Shown piece by piece: positions 38,001-46,347 of a DNA stretch of 64,000 nucleotides. Source of the DNA: Kibdelosporangium banguiense (GTDB lineage Bacteria; Actinomycetota; Actinomycetes; Mycobacteriales; Pseudonocardiaceae); the NCBI RefSeq assembly GCF_017876405.1, contig NZ_JAGINW010000001.1:8383203-8447202 (forward strand). The letters run 5' to 3'. Each line of letters begins with the position of its first letter. Position 1 is the stretch's first letter. Below the pieces are notes generated by a model. It was not told the origin of the DNA. It searched no databases and saw only the letters and a list, made by a program, of their open reading frames with translations. The position numbers and the translations under genes are program-made.

Positions 38001-38621
38001 TCAGGCCTGCACGAGGTTGAGGCCGGCCCGGTCGACCGGCACGCCCGACGCGGCACGCGGGATATGGATCCAGCCGAGCTCGCGCCGGTCGCCGACGGCT
38101 GTGGCGACCGAAGGCTCGTAGGCGTCCCGATCGATCCCGGGATATCCGTGCCGGACGACCGACTGGTAGATGTGATCGGACACGACCAGCACCAGCGGAG
38201 CCGGGGTGGCGCGCAACGCGGCCTTGGTCTCCGGGGCGTCGAGCAGGCGGAAGGCCAGATCCAGTGCGTCGGAGTAGCAGCCGTGCTCGTCGTAGTGGAC
38301 CTCCCCGGCGTGCATGACCATTCGCATCCTGAGGCCGTCGTGGTCCCGGGCGAGCAGCCGGCTGAGGGTGGGCGCGACCTGGCCGAGCAGCAGGGTTTTC
38401 GGCACCTCGTCGGCGGGGTGGACAAGCGTCAGGACTCCGTCGCCCCTGTCGAAGAAGGGATCGCGGCGTTGCTCTGTGACACTCGCGGCAAGGAAAGCCT
38501 CTTCGCACACCTGGTACATCGTGTCGCGCAACCGGCTCTTGGCCTGGTTGGTCCTCATCGTGCTGGCTTGCGCGTCGACCGCGATGATGCTGCGGTAGCA
38601 GGGCTGTTGGGGGATCTTCAC
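38001..38621 (-). CDS. Class III nucleotidyl-cyclase-like domain protein
   Basis: A 206-residue soluble protein consisting of a single domain. RSIIAVDAQAST and the hairpin DRGDGVLTLVHP match the two places where class III adenylyl/guanylyl cyclases keep their metal-binding aspartates, and both Asp residues are present. The Lys/Asp specificity and Asn/Arg transition-state residues are not obvious to me. Actinomycetes hold many such stand-alone domains with no proven activity. The reading frame opens with GTG at 38621 with only a weak ribosome site. It lies downstream of the response-regulator gene (61 bp) on the same strand and may share its transcript. Confidence 0.6.
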   Translation of the reverse strand: MKIPQQPCYRSIIAVDAQASTMRTNQAKSRLRDTMYQVCEEAFLAASVTEQRRDPFFDRGDGVLTLVHPADEVPKTLLLGQVAPTLSRLLARDHDGLRMRMVMHAGEVHYDEHGCYSDALDLAFRLLDAPETKAALRATPAPLVLVVSDHIYQSVVRHGYPGIDRDAYEPSVATAVGDRRELGWIHIPRAASGVPVDRAGLNLVQA

Positions 38622-38682
38622 CCCGAAGAGTGTTCTGTGCCCGGTGTCCCGGGCGGCAGATGCCGGTGTCCCTGATGGTCAA

Positions 38683-39357
38683 CTAGAGCCGGGGTTTCAC
38701 GCCCGCGTCCCGTGCCTTGGCGATCAGCTCAGCCCGGTTACAGACACCGATCTTCTGGAAGATCAGCGACGTGTTGTTGCGGATCGTCTTGGGGGACAGG
38801 CACATTCGGTGGGCGATGGGGTCGTTGCCGAGACCGGCCACAATGTACTCGAGGATCGTGCGCTGTTGCGGGGTCAGGGCGGGGAAAGGGAACGAAGTGG
38901 ACTGCGCGGTGCTGATGACGTCCCGCAGCCGGGCCATGACGCCGCCGCTGATCACGGTGGTACCGTCCATCGCGACCAGGAGCTTGGCCATGATGTCGGT
39001 GTCGTCGCGTTCCTTGACCAGGAACCCGTTCGCGCCGGCGCTCAGTGCGGCGGCCACCTGGTCGTCGTCGGCGTACATCGTCAGCGCGACGATCACGATC
39101 TCCGGGTGATCGTGCCGGATCTGCTTGATCGCGGTGACGCCTTGGTAGGTGACCTCGTGCCCATTCGCACGGGGCAGGCGGAGGTCCATGAGGATCAGTG
39201 ACGGCCGTAACGTGCGGGCGGCCAGCACTGCCTCATCAGCAGTGCTGGCCTCGCCGACGACTTCGACGCCGCCCGCCGCGATGAACTGAGCGCGCAACCC
39301 GGCTCGGTAGACCGCGTGGTCGTCGACGATCAGTACTCGAAGCGGTTCGTCACCCAC
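38683..39357 (-). CDS. NarL/LuxR-type response regulator
   Basis: A 224-residue transcription factor. The receiver domain (1-120) shows RVLIVDDHAVYRAGL and the phospho-acceptor Asp in LILMDLRLP, with Lys in FLVKERDD. The LuxR HTH (about 155-220) reads LTPQQRTILEYIVAGLGND then LSPKTIRNN. GTG 39357 is chosen for AGGAG 7 bases upstream; the frame could run further back but only into the kinase gene. It starts 10 bp after the sensor kinase and is certainly its partner. Targets are unknown. Confidence 0.92.
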   Translation of the reverse strand: MGDEPLRVLIVDDHAVYRAGLRAQFIAAGGVEVVGEASTADEAVLAARTLRPSLILMDLRLPRANGHEVTYQGVTAIKQIRHDHPEIVIVALTMYADDDQVAAALSAGANGFLVKERDDTDIMAKLLVAMDGTTVISGGVMARLRDVISTAQSTSFPFPALTPQQRTILEYIVAGLGNDPIAHRMCLSPKTIRNNTSLIFQKIGVCNRAELIAKARDAGVKPRL

Positions 39358-39367
39358 TGTGTTGCTC

Positions 39368-41341
39368 CTACGAATACGTCGGCCGGCCGATCGGGAGGTT
39401 GGCGACGACCGCTGTCCCGCGCGGCGGATGGTTGGTGATGGAGAAGGTGCCGCCCAGCTCCTCGCACCGCTGTCGCATCGATACGAGGCCAAGGCCGCCA
39501 CCTGCGGACGGTTCGATCCCGCTGCCGTCGTCGATCACTTCCAACGACAGGTTTTCCTTGCCGTACAACCGGATGTGACAGTGCGACGCACCCGAGTGCG
39601 TGATGGTGTTGGCCACGGCCTCGCGTGCGATGCGGTACACCGCGGTCTCGACCGCCGCCGGCACCTCCTGTACGTCCTTTGTGCACACTTCGACGGCGAA
39701 GTCCGGACTGGTGAACTTCTCGGCCAACGCGCGCAACGCCTCGGACAGGCCATGGCGCAGTTGCGTGGGCCAGATGCGCTCGATCAGTTGGCGGATGTCG
39801 AGCTGTGTCGCCCTGATGTGTTCGATCACGCTTGCCAGGAGGTCATGTGCCTGGCCGTCCTTGTCCTGCACCATCCTACGCGCCGCGTCCACCTGCAACA
39901 GGGCGCCCGCCAGGCTGGGCCCGATCTCGTCGTGCAGGTCCTGCATGGTCCGGCGGGCGTTCTCCTCCAGGTCCTGGATGAACTTCTGCCGTGCCCGCCG
40001 TAGATCCTGGGAGAGCTGTTCGGACCATGCGGACGGCGCGACCTGCCGGGCCAGGTCGTGCAGGAGACGTTGCTCCCGGCCGCCGAGCCGTTCCTCCGGC
40101 GACCGGACCTCCACGATCAGTTCGCCCACCTGCTTGCAGTCGTACGTCATGGGAACCGACACCTGCTGCCAGCCCCGGTTTCGCCCGGACTCGGCCACGA
40201 GGCTGCGCCGGTCGTCGGTGCCCACGTAGACCGCGACATACGGCAGCCGCAACGCGACCGCGACCGTGTTGGCCACTGCCACCAAAGGCTCGGAGATCGG
40301 GTTCTCCAAGCGTTCGGACAGGCTGGACAACGCGATGTACGGATCGGCGCGGTGGCCGAACAACCGTCGGTCCAGCCTGCGCAACAACGTGCGGTACAGC
40401 GGCGCGAGCATGATGACCACGGCGACTGTGGCGATCTCCTCGGCCTGATGCGGAAAGGGACGCATCGCCAGCGTCACGACGACCGTGTACGTCAGCACAA
40501 GACCGGCGATCAGCAAGCAGTACAACAAAGTCCGGTGCACGATCAGGTCGATGTCGTAGAGCCCGTACCGCATGATCGCCACCGATGCCACCACTGGGAT
40601 CGCGACCGCGCTGACCGCCCACGCGCCCCACATCACACCCAGCATCTCCGTGATGGCCGCGAGCAGCAGGATCACCGTGGACACCAGGGCGAGCAGCACG
40701 ACACGACGCTGGTCGCCGGAGACCCGGCGGCTACGGATCACCAGAGCCGCGATCGCCAGCAGGGCGGTCACTGCCGTGCCCGCCAGGCCGACGACCGCGA
40801 TCACCAGCGGCAGACCGCGCTGAGTTCCGGCGCCGGGGTCGTCGACGCCGGTCCAGAAGCTGTCCGGCGAGGACCAGGAGGCCCAGCCGATACCGATCAC
40901 GGCCAGGGCGGTGGCCACGCTCCCGCCGACCAGCACCGGCGACCACCGCCGTGACAACAGCTTCCCGGTCGGGAAGAGCAACGCCAGCAAGGGCAGCAGT
41001 CCGTAGGTCAGCCAGCAGGACCACGTCCCGATCCACGACATCGGGGTGATACCGGGCCAGGCCTCGGCAGCGACCGTGATCGCTCCGCTCAGACCGGTGA
41101 CCAGCAGCAGCCAGCCGACCCGGTTGCCCGGCACGTGGCCGATCACCCGCATCCCCAACAGGGTGAAGGCGATCGCCACGACCCAGTTGCGTGGATGCGA
41201 ACCGATCCACTCGCCCGGCAGCGTCAACCGGGCGACAGCGACTGCCACGCAGGCCGCGGCGAGCCCGCCGATCACGCGTGACAGCAGGACCTCCCGGCCG
41301 GACCACCAGGCCCGGCCGGCCACCATTGTTCGGAGCAACAC
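39368..41341 (-). CDS. NarL-family sensor histidine kinase, multi-span membrane
   Basis: A 657-residue sensor. The N-terminal half has about eight to ten membrane helices with no large external loop. A GAF-like region (about 350-440: LRLPYVAVYVGTDDRRSLVA) comes next, then the HisKA_3 phospho-acceptor in MQDLHDEIGPSLAG (near 470) and an HATPase with EAVANTITHSGA, DDGSGIEP and GGGLGLVSMRQR. GTG 41341 is preceded by GGGGGAG at good spacing; a TTG further out is less likely. It autophosphorylates and passes phosphate to the response regulator at 38683. The signal is unknown. Confidence 0.92.
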   Translation of the reverse strand: MLLRTMVAGRAWWSGREVLLSRVIGGLAAACVAVAVARLTLPGEWIGSHPRNWVVAIAFTLLGMRVIGHVPGNRVGWLLLVTGLSGAITVAAEAWPGITPMSWIGTWSCWLTYGLLPLLALLFPTGKLLSRRWSPVLVGGSVATALAVIGIGWASWSSPDSFWTGVDDPGAGTQRGLPLVIAVVGLAGTAVTALLAIAALVIRSRRVSGDQRRVVLLALVSTVILLLAAITEMLGVMWGAWAVSAVAIPVVASVAIMRYGLYDIDLIVHRTLLYCLLIAGLVLTYTVVVTLAMRPFPHQAEEIATVAVVIMLAPLYRTLLRRLDRRLFGHRADPYIALSSLSERLENPISEPLVAVANTVAVALRLPYVAVYVGTDDRRSLVAESGRNRGWQQVSVPMTYDCKQVGELIVEVRSPEERLGGREQRLLHDLARQVAPSAWSEQLSQDLRRARQKFIQDLEENARRTMQDLHDEIGPSLAGALLQVDAARRMVQDKDGQAHDLLASVIEHIRATQLDIRQLIERIWPTQLRHGLSEALRALAEKFTSPDFAVEVCTKDVQEVPAAVETAVYRIAREAVANTITHSGASHCHIRLYGKENLSLEVIDDGSGIEPSAGGGLGLVSMRQRCEELGGTFSITNHPPRGTAVVANLPIGRPTYS

Positions 41342-41374
41342 CTGAACTCCCCCGTTCAAGGTCGACGGGACCGG

Positions 41375-41704
41375 TCAGCCGTTGATCCAGTGCCAGAAAT
41401 TGTGCAGGGGAGACCCGTTGTCTTTGATGGACACCTGCCCGTTGCCTGCCGGGTTCTCCAGTTCGGCCAACGTCGGCAGCGGGTGGCGGGCGAGTGCCTC
41501 GGCATGGTTGTCGTGCAGCCAGGTCAGGCCGAGCCGGACCCGGTCCAGGTCGGCCTTGACGGCCGCCACGTGCGGGCCGTGGAAGTACTGGTTCCCGGGT
41601 TGGGCGGCCGCGGCGTAACGCACCAGCGCGTCGTACCACTGGGCGAGGTTCTCGGGTTCGAAGTACCCGCGTGAAGAGTTGTCGTTCTCGACCGGAATGG
41701 CCAT
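41375..41704 (-). CDS. Small hypothetical soluble protein
   Basis: A 109-residue protein that I do not recognise. It has no signal peptide or membrane segment. It is rich in His, Trp and Asn (QYFHGPHVAAVKADLDRVRL, then a terminal NFWHWING). ATG 41704 has AGGGGTC 6 bases upstream. It is 33 bp before the sensor kinase on the same strand, so it is probably the first gene of the kinase/regulator operon and might modulate or be modulated by it. The codon pattern fits its neighbours. Confidence 0.6.
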   Translation of the reverse strand: MAIPVENDNSSRGYFEPENLAQWYDALVRYAAAAQPGNQYFHGPHVAAVKADLDRVRLGLTWLHDNHAEALARHPLPTLAELENPAGNGQVSIKDNGSPLHNFWHWING

Positions 41705-41846
41705 TGTTGACCCCTTCGAGGATCGTCGTATGTGGACGTGGTTGTGACGCAACCATTCCGTGCACCCGGTCCCGGGAACCAGAGGCGGGTGTCCCGGCTG
41801 CCCGGGCGGGGGCGTTCCCATCTGAGCCCACTGTGGACAGATCACC

Positions 41847-42665
41847 TCATGTCCGGCTGGGCCGGTGATCGGCCAGGACGGCCGCGGCCTTCGCCCGCGC
41901 GATCCGGTGCGCGTTGCCGATCTGGCGGGAGAGCACCGAATACACCAGCGCGGCGGGAATGATGCTGAGCAACAGCGCCGACCGATCGTCCACGCCTCGC
42001 ATCCCCGCGATCGTGCCGTCGCCGGCGATCATCATCACGACTGCCAGCACGGCCATGACCGCCGGCATCAGCGCCGGAAAGCTGAGCCAGTCACGCAGCC
42101 GGCGTAACCACGTCCCTTCCGGCTGCTGCCGGTGGCGGCCGGTGGGACGCCTGGCCGGCACCGGGTCCGGCGCTTCTGGGGCGTCTCTGGAGATCGGCGC
42201 AGGCGGCTCGGGCGGTGAGGCGGCGACCGGGCGCAGGCGGACGGTCGTCTCCTTCGCCAGCTTCATGTCCTGCTTGATCCGCTGCCATTCCGCGACCCAG
42301 GCCCGCACTTCGGCCTCCGGCCGTCCGCACCCACGCACGAAGAGCTCGACCAGTTCGGCGCGGGCCGGCAGCCGGGTCAGCTCGGGGTGTTCGGCGATCT
42401 TGGCCATGTAGTGGGCGGTGCTCTTGGGCAGCTTGCCGTGCGCGGTGTTGGCGATCTGCTGGAAGGACCGGCTGGCGTCCTCCCGCAGCCATCGCAGTGC
42501 CTGCACGAACGGCAGCGGCCGGTCGGCGGCCTGGGCCTGCGCCAGCGGGCTGCCGAAGACGCGGTCCCGCTCGGCGTTCTCCGGCGGCACAGCCGGGTCC
42601 GTGCGCCGGGCCGGTAAGCCAGGGCCGGGCGGTGGTTCGTCCGGGGCGGTCATCGGCTCGTCCAT
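41847..42665 (-). CDS. Hypothetical DNA-binding-like protein with C-terminal membrane helices
   Basis: A 272-residue protein. Residues about 40-100 (LPFVQALRWLREDASRSF, then IANTAHGKLPKSTAHYMAKI) look like a helix-turn-helix of the kind found in actinomycete regulators that also count cell-envelope cues. A Pro/Arg-rich linker follows, and residues about 195-250 contain two hydrophobic segments (ALMPAVMAVLAVVMMIAGDG and SALLLSIIPAALVYSVL), so it is probably membrane-anchored by its C-terminus. ATG 42665 is taken; ATG 42653 is possible. No function is known to me. Confidence 0.65.
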   Translation of the reverse strand: MDEPMTAPDEPPPGPGLPARRTDPAVPPENAERDRVFGSPLAQAQAADRPLPFVQALRWLREDASRSFQQIANTAHGKLPKSTAHYMAKIAEHPELTRLPARAELVELFVRGCGRPEAEVRAWVAEWQRIKQDMKLAKETTVRLRPVAASPPEPPAPISRDAPEAPDPVPARRPTGRHRQQPEGTWLRRLRDWLSFPALMPAVMAVLAVVMMIAGDGTIAGMRGVDDRSALLLSIIPAALVYSVLSRQIGNAHRIARAKAAAVLADHRPSRT

Positions 42666-43495
42666 CCGCCGACGGCCGCCCCACCGGCACCTGTCCCGCC
42701 GGCCGTGGGGCCCCGGAACGAATCTGGGTATGGCAGCGGCATCCGCCACCTGGCGGGGGTCAACACGGGCAATCCTCCGTCTCCAACCGTGACCTGGGCA
42801 TCCGAATCCGCCTCTGGCCCGCGGGGAAAGTCGATCAGAGGCCAATCCGATCGGGCGGGTGTGAAGAAGAAGATCCGTTGGTTTGGCAGAGAGCGTATCT
42901 CCCACTGGCAACAAAGTCGCGCTGACTCAACCCAAGCTCGCCTGCTGCCACGCCGCGCCGTTATGTGGACGGCGGGGTCGCGCATTTACCGAACGGGGGC
43001 GCCGGAAACAAGGTCAAATGACACATCGGAAGCGGATCCTGGACGAAAAAAATCTTTGGACGGCACATCGCCCGATCGGCCGATCAAGGCCCGAGTGGTC
43101 TGCGGAAACTTGGTCTCCCGTGCCCTGCTCACCCCCGCCTAGCTGGACGAACAGCCGATATTGGACGCCGTCGAACTAGAGGTGATCTTTGTTCCTGGTT
43201 ACGTTGTGAGCGCACCCTTCCTTCGGGGATCCGAGGCGGGGGTGGGCACATCACTCCTTGTCCCTGACCTGGGCATGGTCCGTGTGTCGTGGCGGGTGCC
43301 CGTCGGCCAAACGGGTGCCCGCCACAATCCCCGGAAGTGAATTCGCTGGTCAGTGACCCTTCTGGACGTGTGGATGCCCGCTGTGTGCGCAGCTGCGGCA
43401 TATGACTGGGCAGCGTCTGCCGGTAGTCGAATTGTCCGTTTGTGATCACTCGGCGACCCTTGGGCGCGATCTTCGGGACAACGATTACCCGACGA

Positions 43496-43513
43496 GTGTG
43501 ACTGACATCACAC
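43496..43513. promoter_or_regulatory. CRP/GlxR-type site
   Basis: GTGTGA-CTGACA-TCACAC has perfect 6-bp arms and fits the CRP-family consensus TGTGA-N6-TCACA exactly. It is 332 bp upstream of the hypothetical gene at 43828. CRP-family regulators are common in actinobacteria; none is encoded in this window. Confidence 0.5.
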
Positions 43514-43584
43514 TTACCTTGGTAAACCTTTCAGCGAGGCGACCTGTCCCCGCGTGAGTGTTCACATTCCTCCGGCTGGTAATG

Positions 43585-43596
43585 GTAAGCGCTTTC
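43585..43596. promoter_or_regulatory. Operator-like palindrome
   Basis: GTAAGCGCTTTC contains the perfect core AAGCGCTT (43587-43594) and has the same centre as the LacI-type site at 27798. It is about 230 bp before the gene at 43828. Confidence 0.35.
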
Positions 43597-43671
43597 TGTG
43601 TAGCATGATAAGCATTCGCTCACGGTAGATGCCCTGATAAGGCCTTTGGTGGCAGTGTGTGCCACAAGAGA

Positions 43672-43688
43672 TGTCACACTTTGTGACA
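43672..43688. promoter_or_regulatory. Inverted repeat with CRP-like half sites facing outward
   Basis: TGTCACA and TGTGACA are perfect 7-bp arms around CTT. It lies 140 bp before the GTG at 43828 and may be an operator. Confidence 0.35.
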
Positions 43689-43827
43689 CCTGATGGCTGT
43701 CCCGTAATTGCGTTCTCAGGTCAGCCGGGATATGTGTGCTGCTCGTGCGAGCCGCCCCGCATTGGTGATTTCCGTCTTTTCAAACCCGGCCCGCAATGGT
43801 GCCCTGTTGGCGAGGGAAAGCGGGTTC

Positions 43828-44373
43828 GTGAGATGGGGGGTGCGGCCGGTGGCGATCCGGTTGAAGATGGGCGGATACGCGAGAGTCGACAACGACCCGC
43901 TGGGCCGGTCGTTCGTCGGGTACTTCCCCCGGATGACCGAAGCGGAGGCCTGGGAGGTCGGCCGGGGCATGTGGCGTATGAACGCCGGGAAGGCACGGCG
44001 GCAACGTTTCGCGATCATCGTGGGGGAGGGCCTTGTCCGCGCGGTCGCCGAGATCAGCGCCGTGACGGTCCACGGCGACCGTGCGGCCCTCGAAGGTGCC
44101 GTCCTGGCCGAGGGGCACTCGGTGCGCGATGTCCTGATCGGTCAACCGGATCCGGTGGTCAACCGCTCGCAGAACCCGGTCGGCTACCGCGAACTGTTGG
44201 TGGAGAAGCAGTTCGTCTACCGCCTCTGCGCGTGTGGATGCGGCGGCCGCACCGACCGGGACTTCCTGGCGGGCCACGACGTCCGGGCGATCCAGGCCCG
44301 TGTCCGTGAGCACTTCGGCGGATCTCAGCTGAGGTTCGTCCGATGGGTCGACAGGCAGCTGGCCACGGACTGA
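43828..44373 (+). CDS. Hypothetical protein with C-terminal CxCGCG motif
   Basis: A 181-residue soluble protein. Residues about 15-125 form a mixed alpha/beta region (YARVDNDPLGRSFVGYFPRM, FAIIVGEGLVRAVAEISAVT), and the C-terminus has CACGCGGRTDRDFLAGHDVR, whose three cysteines and His could bind zinc; I have seen this FLxGHDxxA pattern at the end of several actinobacterial proteins of unknown function. GTG 43828 is chosen with GAGGGA 10 bases upstream; GTG 43849 after a G-run is an alternative. It stands alone behind a long regulatory region. Confidence 0.6.
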   Translation: MRWGVRPVAIRLKMGGYARVDNDPLGRSFVGYFPRMTEAEAWEVGRGMWRMNAGKARRQRFAIIVGEGLVRAVAEISAVTVHGDRAALEGAVLAEGHSVRDVLIGQPDPVVNRSQNPVGYRELLVEKQFVYRLCACGCGGRTDRDFLAGHDVRAIQARVREHFGGSQLRFVRWVDRQLATD

Positions 44374-44448
44374 CCCAGGTTTTGGTTCGCCACATCGGGG
44401 GTACGACTCTCTTTTGGGCTGGGGGCCCGATGGTGGAAAGGGAATCTT

Positions 44449-44640
44449 GTGCTTCGACCTGCCATGGATCTGCCGTCAACCGCGCTCGTCACAACAAGTC
44501 TCGTGCTGGGTGTCCACGGACTACTCGCACTCGCCGGGCTCGACTTCATCGTGTCGGGCCCGGCCCTCACGCCGGGGCAGTGCTTCGCCGCGGCCGGCGT
44601 CTGCCTGATCAGACACCTCGCTAGGCGGAACTGGAGGTGA
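44449..44640 (+). CDS. Possible small membrane protein
   Basis: A 63-residue frame beginning at GTG 44449 with GGAAAGGGA upstream. Residues 11-35 are hydrophobic (TALVTTSLVLGVHGLLALAG), enough for one membrane helix, and the C-terminus is basic (RHLARRNWR). Its 3' end overlaps the convergent MFS gene by 20 bp. I do not recognise it; the good ribosome site is the main support. Confidence 0.35.
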   Translation: MLRPAMDLPSTALVTTSLVLGVHGLLALAGLDFIVSGPALTPGQCFAAAGVCLIRHLARRNWR

Positions 44641-46093
44641 CCTGCCGAGCCGACAACGGTGTCGCGACGTCTTCCAGGGAACGCTTGGCCGCTTCAACAC
44701 CAAGCACCAGCTCGGCGATCCCACCGATGATCATCACGCCGGCGCCGATGCAGTAGCCGAGTGCGACGTTGCCAGGATCCCCGCTCTCCACCAGAACACT
44801 GAACAGGACGGGCCCGACGATGCCGCCGACACCGGTCCCGACGGCGTAGAACAGCGCGATACACATCGCGCGGATCTCCATCGGGAAGATCTCCGACACA
44901 GTCAGGTAGGCGGCGCTCGCCCCGGACGAGGCGAAGAAGAAGATCACCGCCCACGCCCCGGCCAACGTCCACGCCGACAGCACGCCCGCTGAGAACATCC
45001 ACGCGGTCGCGAGCAGCAACAGCCCGGAGCCGAGATAGCTGACGCTGATCATCGTGCGACGCCCGACACTGTCGAACAGCCGCCCGAGCACAAGCGGCCC
45101 GATCAGACTGCCAAGGGCCAGCGGGATGAGGTACAGCCCGGACTGGGCGCTCGGGACACCGAAGAAGGTCGCGAGTACCAACGCGAACGTGAAGTAGACG
45201 GCGTTGTAAAGGAACGCCTGTCCGATGAAGAGAGCCAGCCCAAGCAGGCTCCGCCGGGGATAGGTCCGCAGCACGGTCCGGGCGATCTCGCCGAACCCGG
45301 TGCTCGCCCGTTGCCGCACCCGCAACGAATCCCGGACAGGTTCCAGCTTCGTGTTGGTCTCCCGCTCGATCTCGTGCTCGATCGAACCGACCAGTTCCTC
45401 GGCGGCTCCGTTGTGCCCATGGGTGTAGAGCCATCGCGGACTCTCCGGAAGATGGCGGCGCACAAGAAGGATCACCAAACCAAGGACGGCACCCAGTCCA
45501 AACGCGACACGCCAGCCGACGTCGGCGGGGAAGATCGTGGGATCAAGCAGAAGAAGCGTGAGCGCGGCCCCGGCAGCGGCCCCACCCCAGTACGACCCAT
45601 TGACCGCAAGCGAAACCGTCGCCCGCAACCGGGCCGGGACAAGCTCATCAATGGCCGAATTGATCGCAGCGTACTCCCCGCCGATCCCAGCCCCGGTAAG
45701 AAATCGCATCACAACAAAGAACCACGCGTCAAAAGAGAACGCGGTCGCGGTAGTCGCAGCCAGGTAAAGCCCAAGCGTGGCCAGAAACAGCTTCTTACGC
45801 CCCAACCGATCAGTCAGATAACCGAACAGCAGCGAACCCACCACGGCCCCGGCCACATACATCGACGCAGCCAGCCCCACCTCCGAGTCACTGAGCCCAA
45901 GCCCACTCTCGGGTTCGGTGAGCCGCTCGGCCAACGCCCCCACAATAGTGACCTCAAGCCCATCCAGGATCCAAACAGTCCCAAGCCCAGCCAGCACAAG
46001 CCAATGCCACCGCGCCCACGGCAACCGATCCATCCGAGCCGGCACATCAGTATCAACGGTCTCCAACGACCGTCCACCCTGCTTCACAGCCAT
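44621..46093 (-). CDS. MFS transporter, metabolite/sugar:proton symporter type
   Basis: A 490-residue inner-membrane carrier with 12 helices. The A-motif after helix 2 is GYLTDRLGRKKLF, and FLTGAGIGGEYAAINSAIDE with VPARLRATVSLAVNG is the pattern of the sugar/metabolite porter subfamily (SP/MHS). A repeat of the A-motif occurs at GRLFDSVGRRTM. ATG 46093 is used; no strong ribosome site is seen. The substrate could be a sugar, aromatic acid or organic acid. Only 23 bp separate it from the frameshifted end of the NACHT gene upstream. Confidence 0.87.
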   Translation of the reverse strand: MAVKQGGRSLETVDTDVPARMDRLPWARWHWLVLAGLGTVWILDGLEVTIVGALAERLTEPESGLGLSDSEVGLAASMYVAGAVVGSLLFGYLTDRLGRKKLFLATLGLYLAATTATAFSFDAWFFVVMRFLTGAGIGGEYAAINSAIDELVPARLRATVSLAVNGSYWGGAAAGAALTLLLLDPTIFPADVGWRVAFGLGAVLGLVILLVRRHLPESPRWLYTHGHNGAAEELVGSIEHEIERETNTKLEPVRDSLRVRQRASTGFGEIARTVLRTYPRRSLLGLALFIGQAFLYNAVYFTFALVLATFFGVPSAQSGLYLIPLALGSLIGPLVLGRLFDSVGRRTMISVSYLGSGLLLLATAWMFSAGVLSAWTLAGAWAVIFFFASSGASAAYLTVSEIFPMEIRAMCIALFYAVGTGVGGIVGPVLFSVLVESGDPGNVALGYCIGAGVMIIGGIAELVLGVEAAKRSLEDVATPLSARQVTSSSA

Positions 46094-46116
46094 AACCGAA
46101 GAATTGCCCAGCCAGT

Positions 46117-46347
46117 TCAACCTGAAACGCAGCTGGCCAGTACGGCCCGGGCCTCGTCGACACACAACTCACTCCACCGGGCAAGATCGCGGGCAGCCCG
46201 TTGACGTATGTGGGTCGGCACAGTTTCGTCCCGCATCACGTCCCGCGCGGCGACAGCGGCACGTTCCCGGTCAAAGCGCCGCAGTTTGACCACGGCTTCG
46301 GCGGATCTCAGCCGCGCCAAGGCGCTGAGGCGTTGGTCCCGCATCAT
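46117..46347 (-). pseudogene. Out-of-frame 3' end of the NACHT/helical-repeat gene
   Basis: This 76-residue frame is not an independent gene. It continues the helical repeats of the protein encoded upstream: removing one C from the CCC at 46395-46397 (one G of ATGGGC on the coding strand) lets the upstream protein run on as LMAIAEVDLATAVPDLEQM and then into RDQRLSALARLRSAEA to a natural end at 46117. It has no ribosome site of its own. Confidence 0.7.

Larger units (their letters stand above)
42666..43827. other. 1.16-kb stretch without a convincing gene
   Basis: No reading frame here has normal actinomycete codon bias or recognisable sequence. Around 42860-43080 the DNA is noticeably richer in A (AAGAAGAAGATCC, GGACGAAAAAAATC) than its surroundings. 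The last 350 bp hold three palindromes listed separately and look like a regulatory region for the gene at 43828. A small RNA or a remnant of a lost gene cannot be excluded. Confidence 0.5.

Noticed and set aside
42705-43142. A 145-codon + strand frame in the gap before 43828
   Set aside because: Composition is Arg/Ser/Pro-rich without motif, no ribosome site, and codon usage does not match genes nearby.
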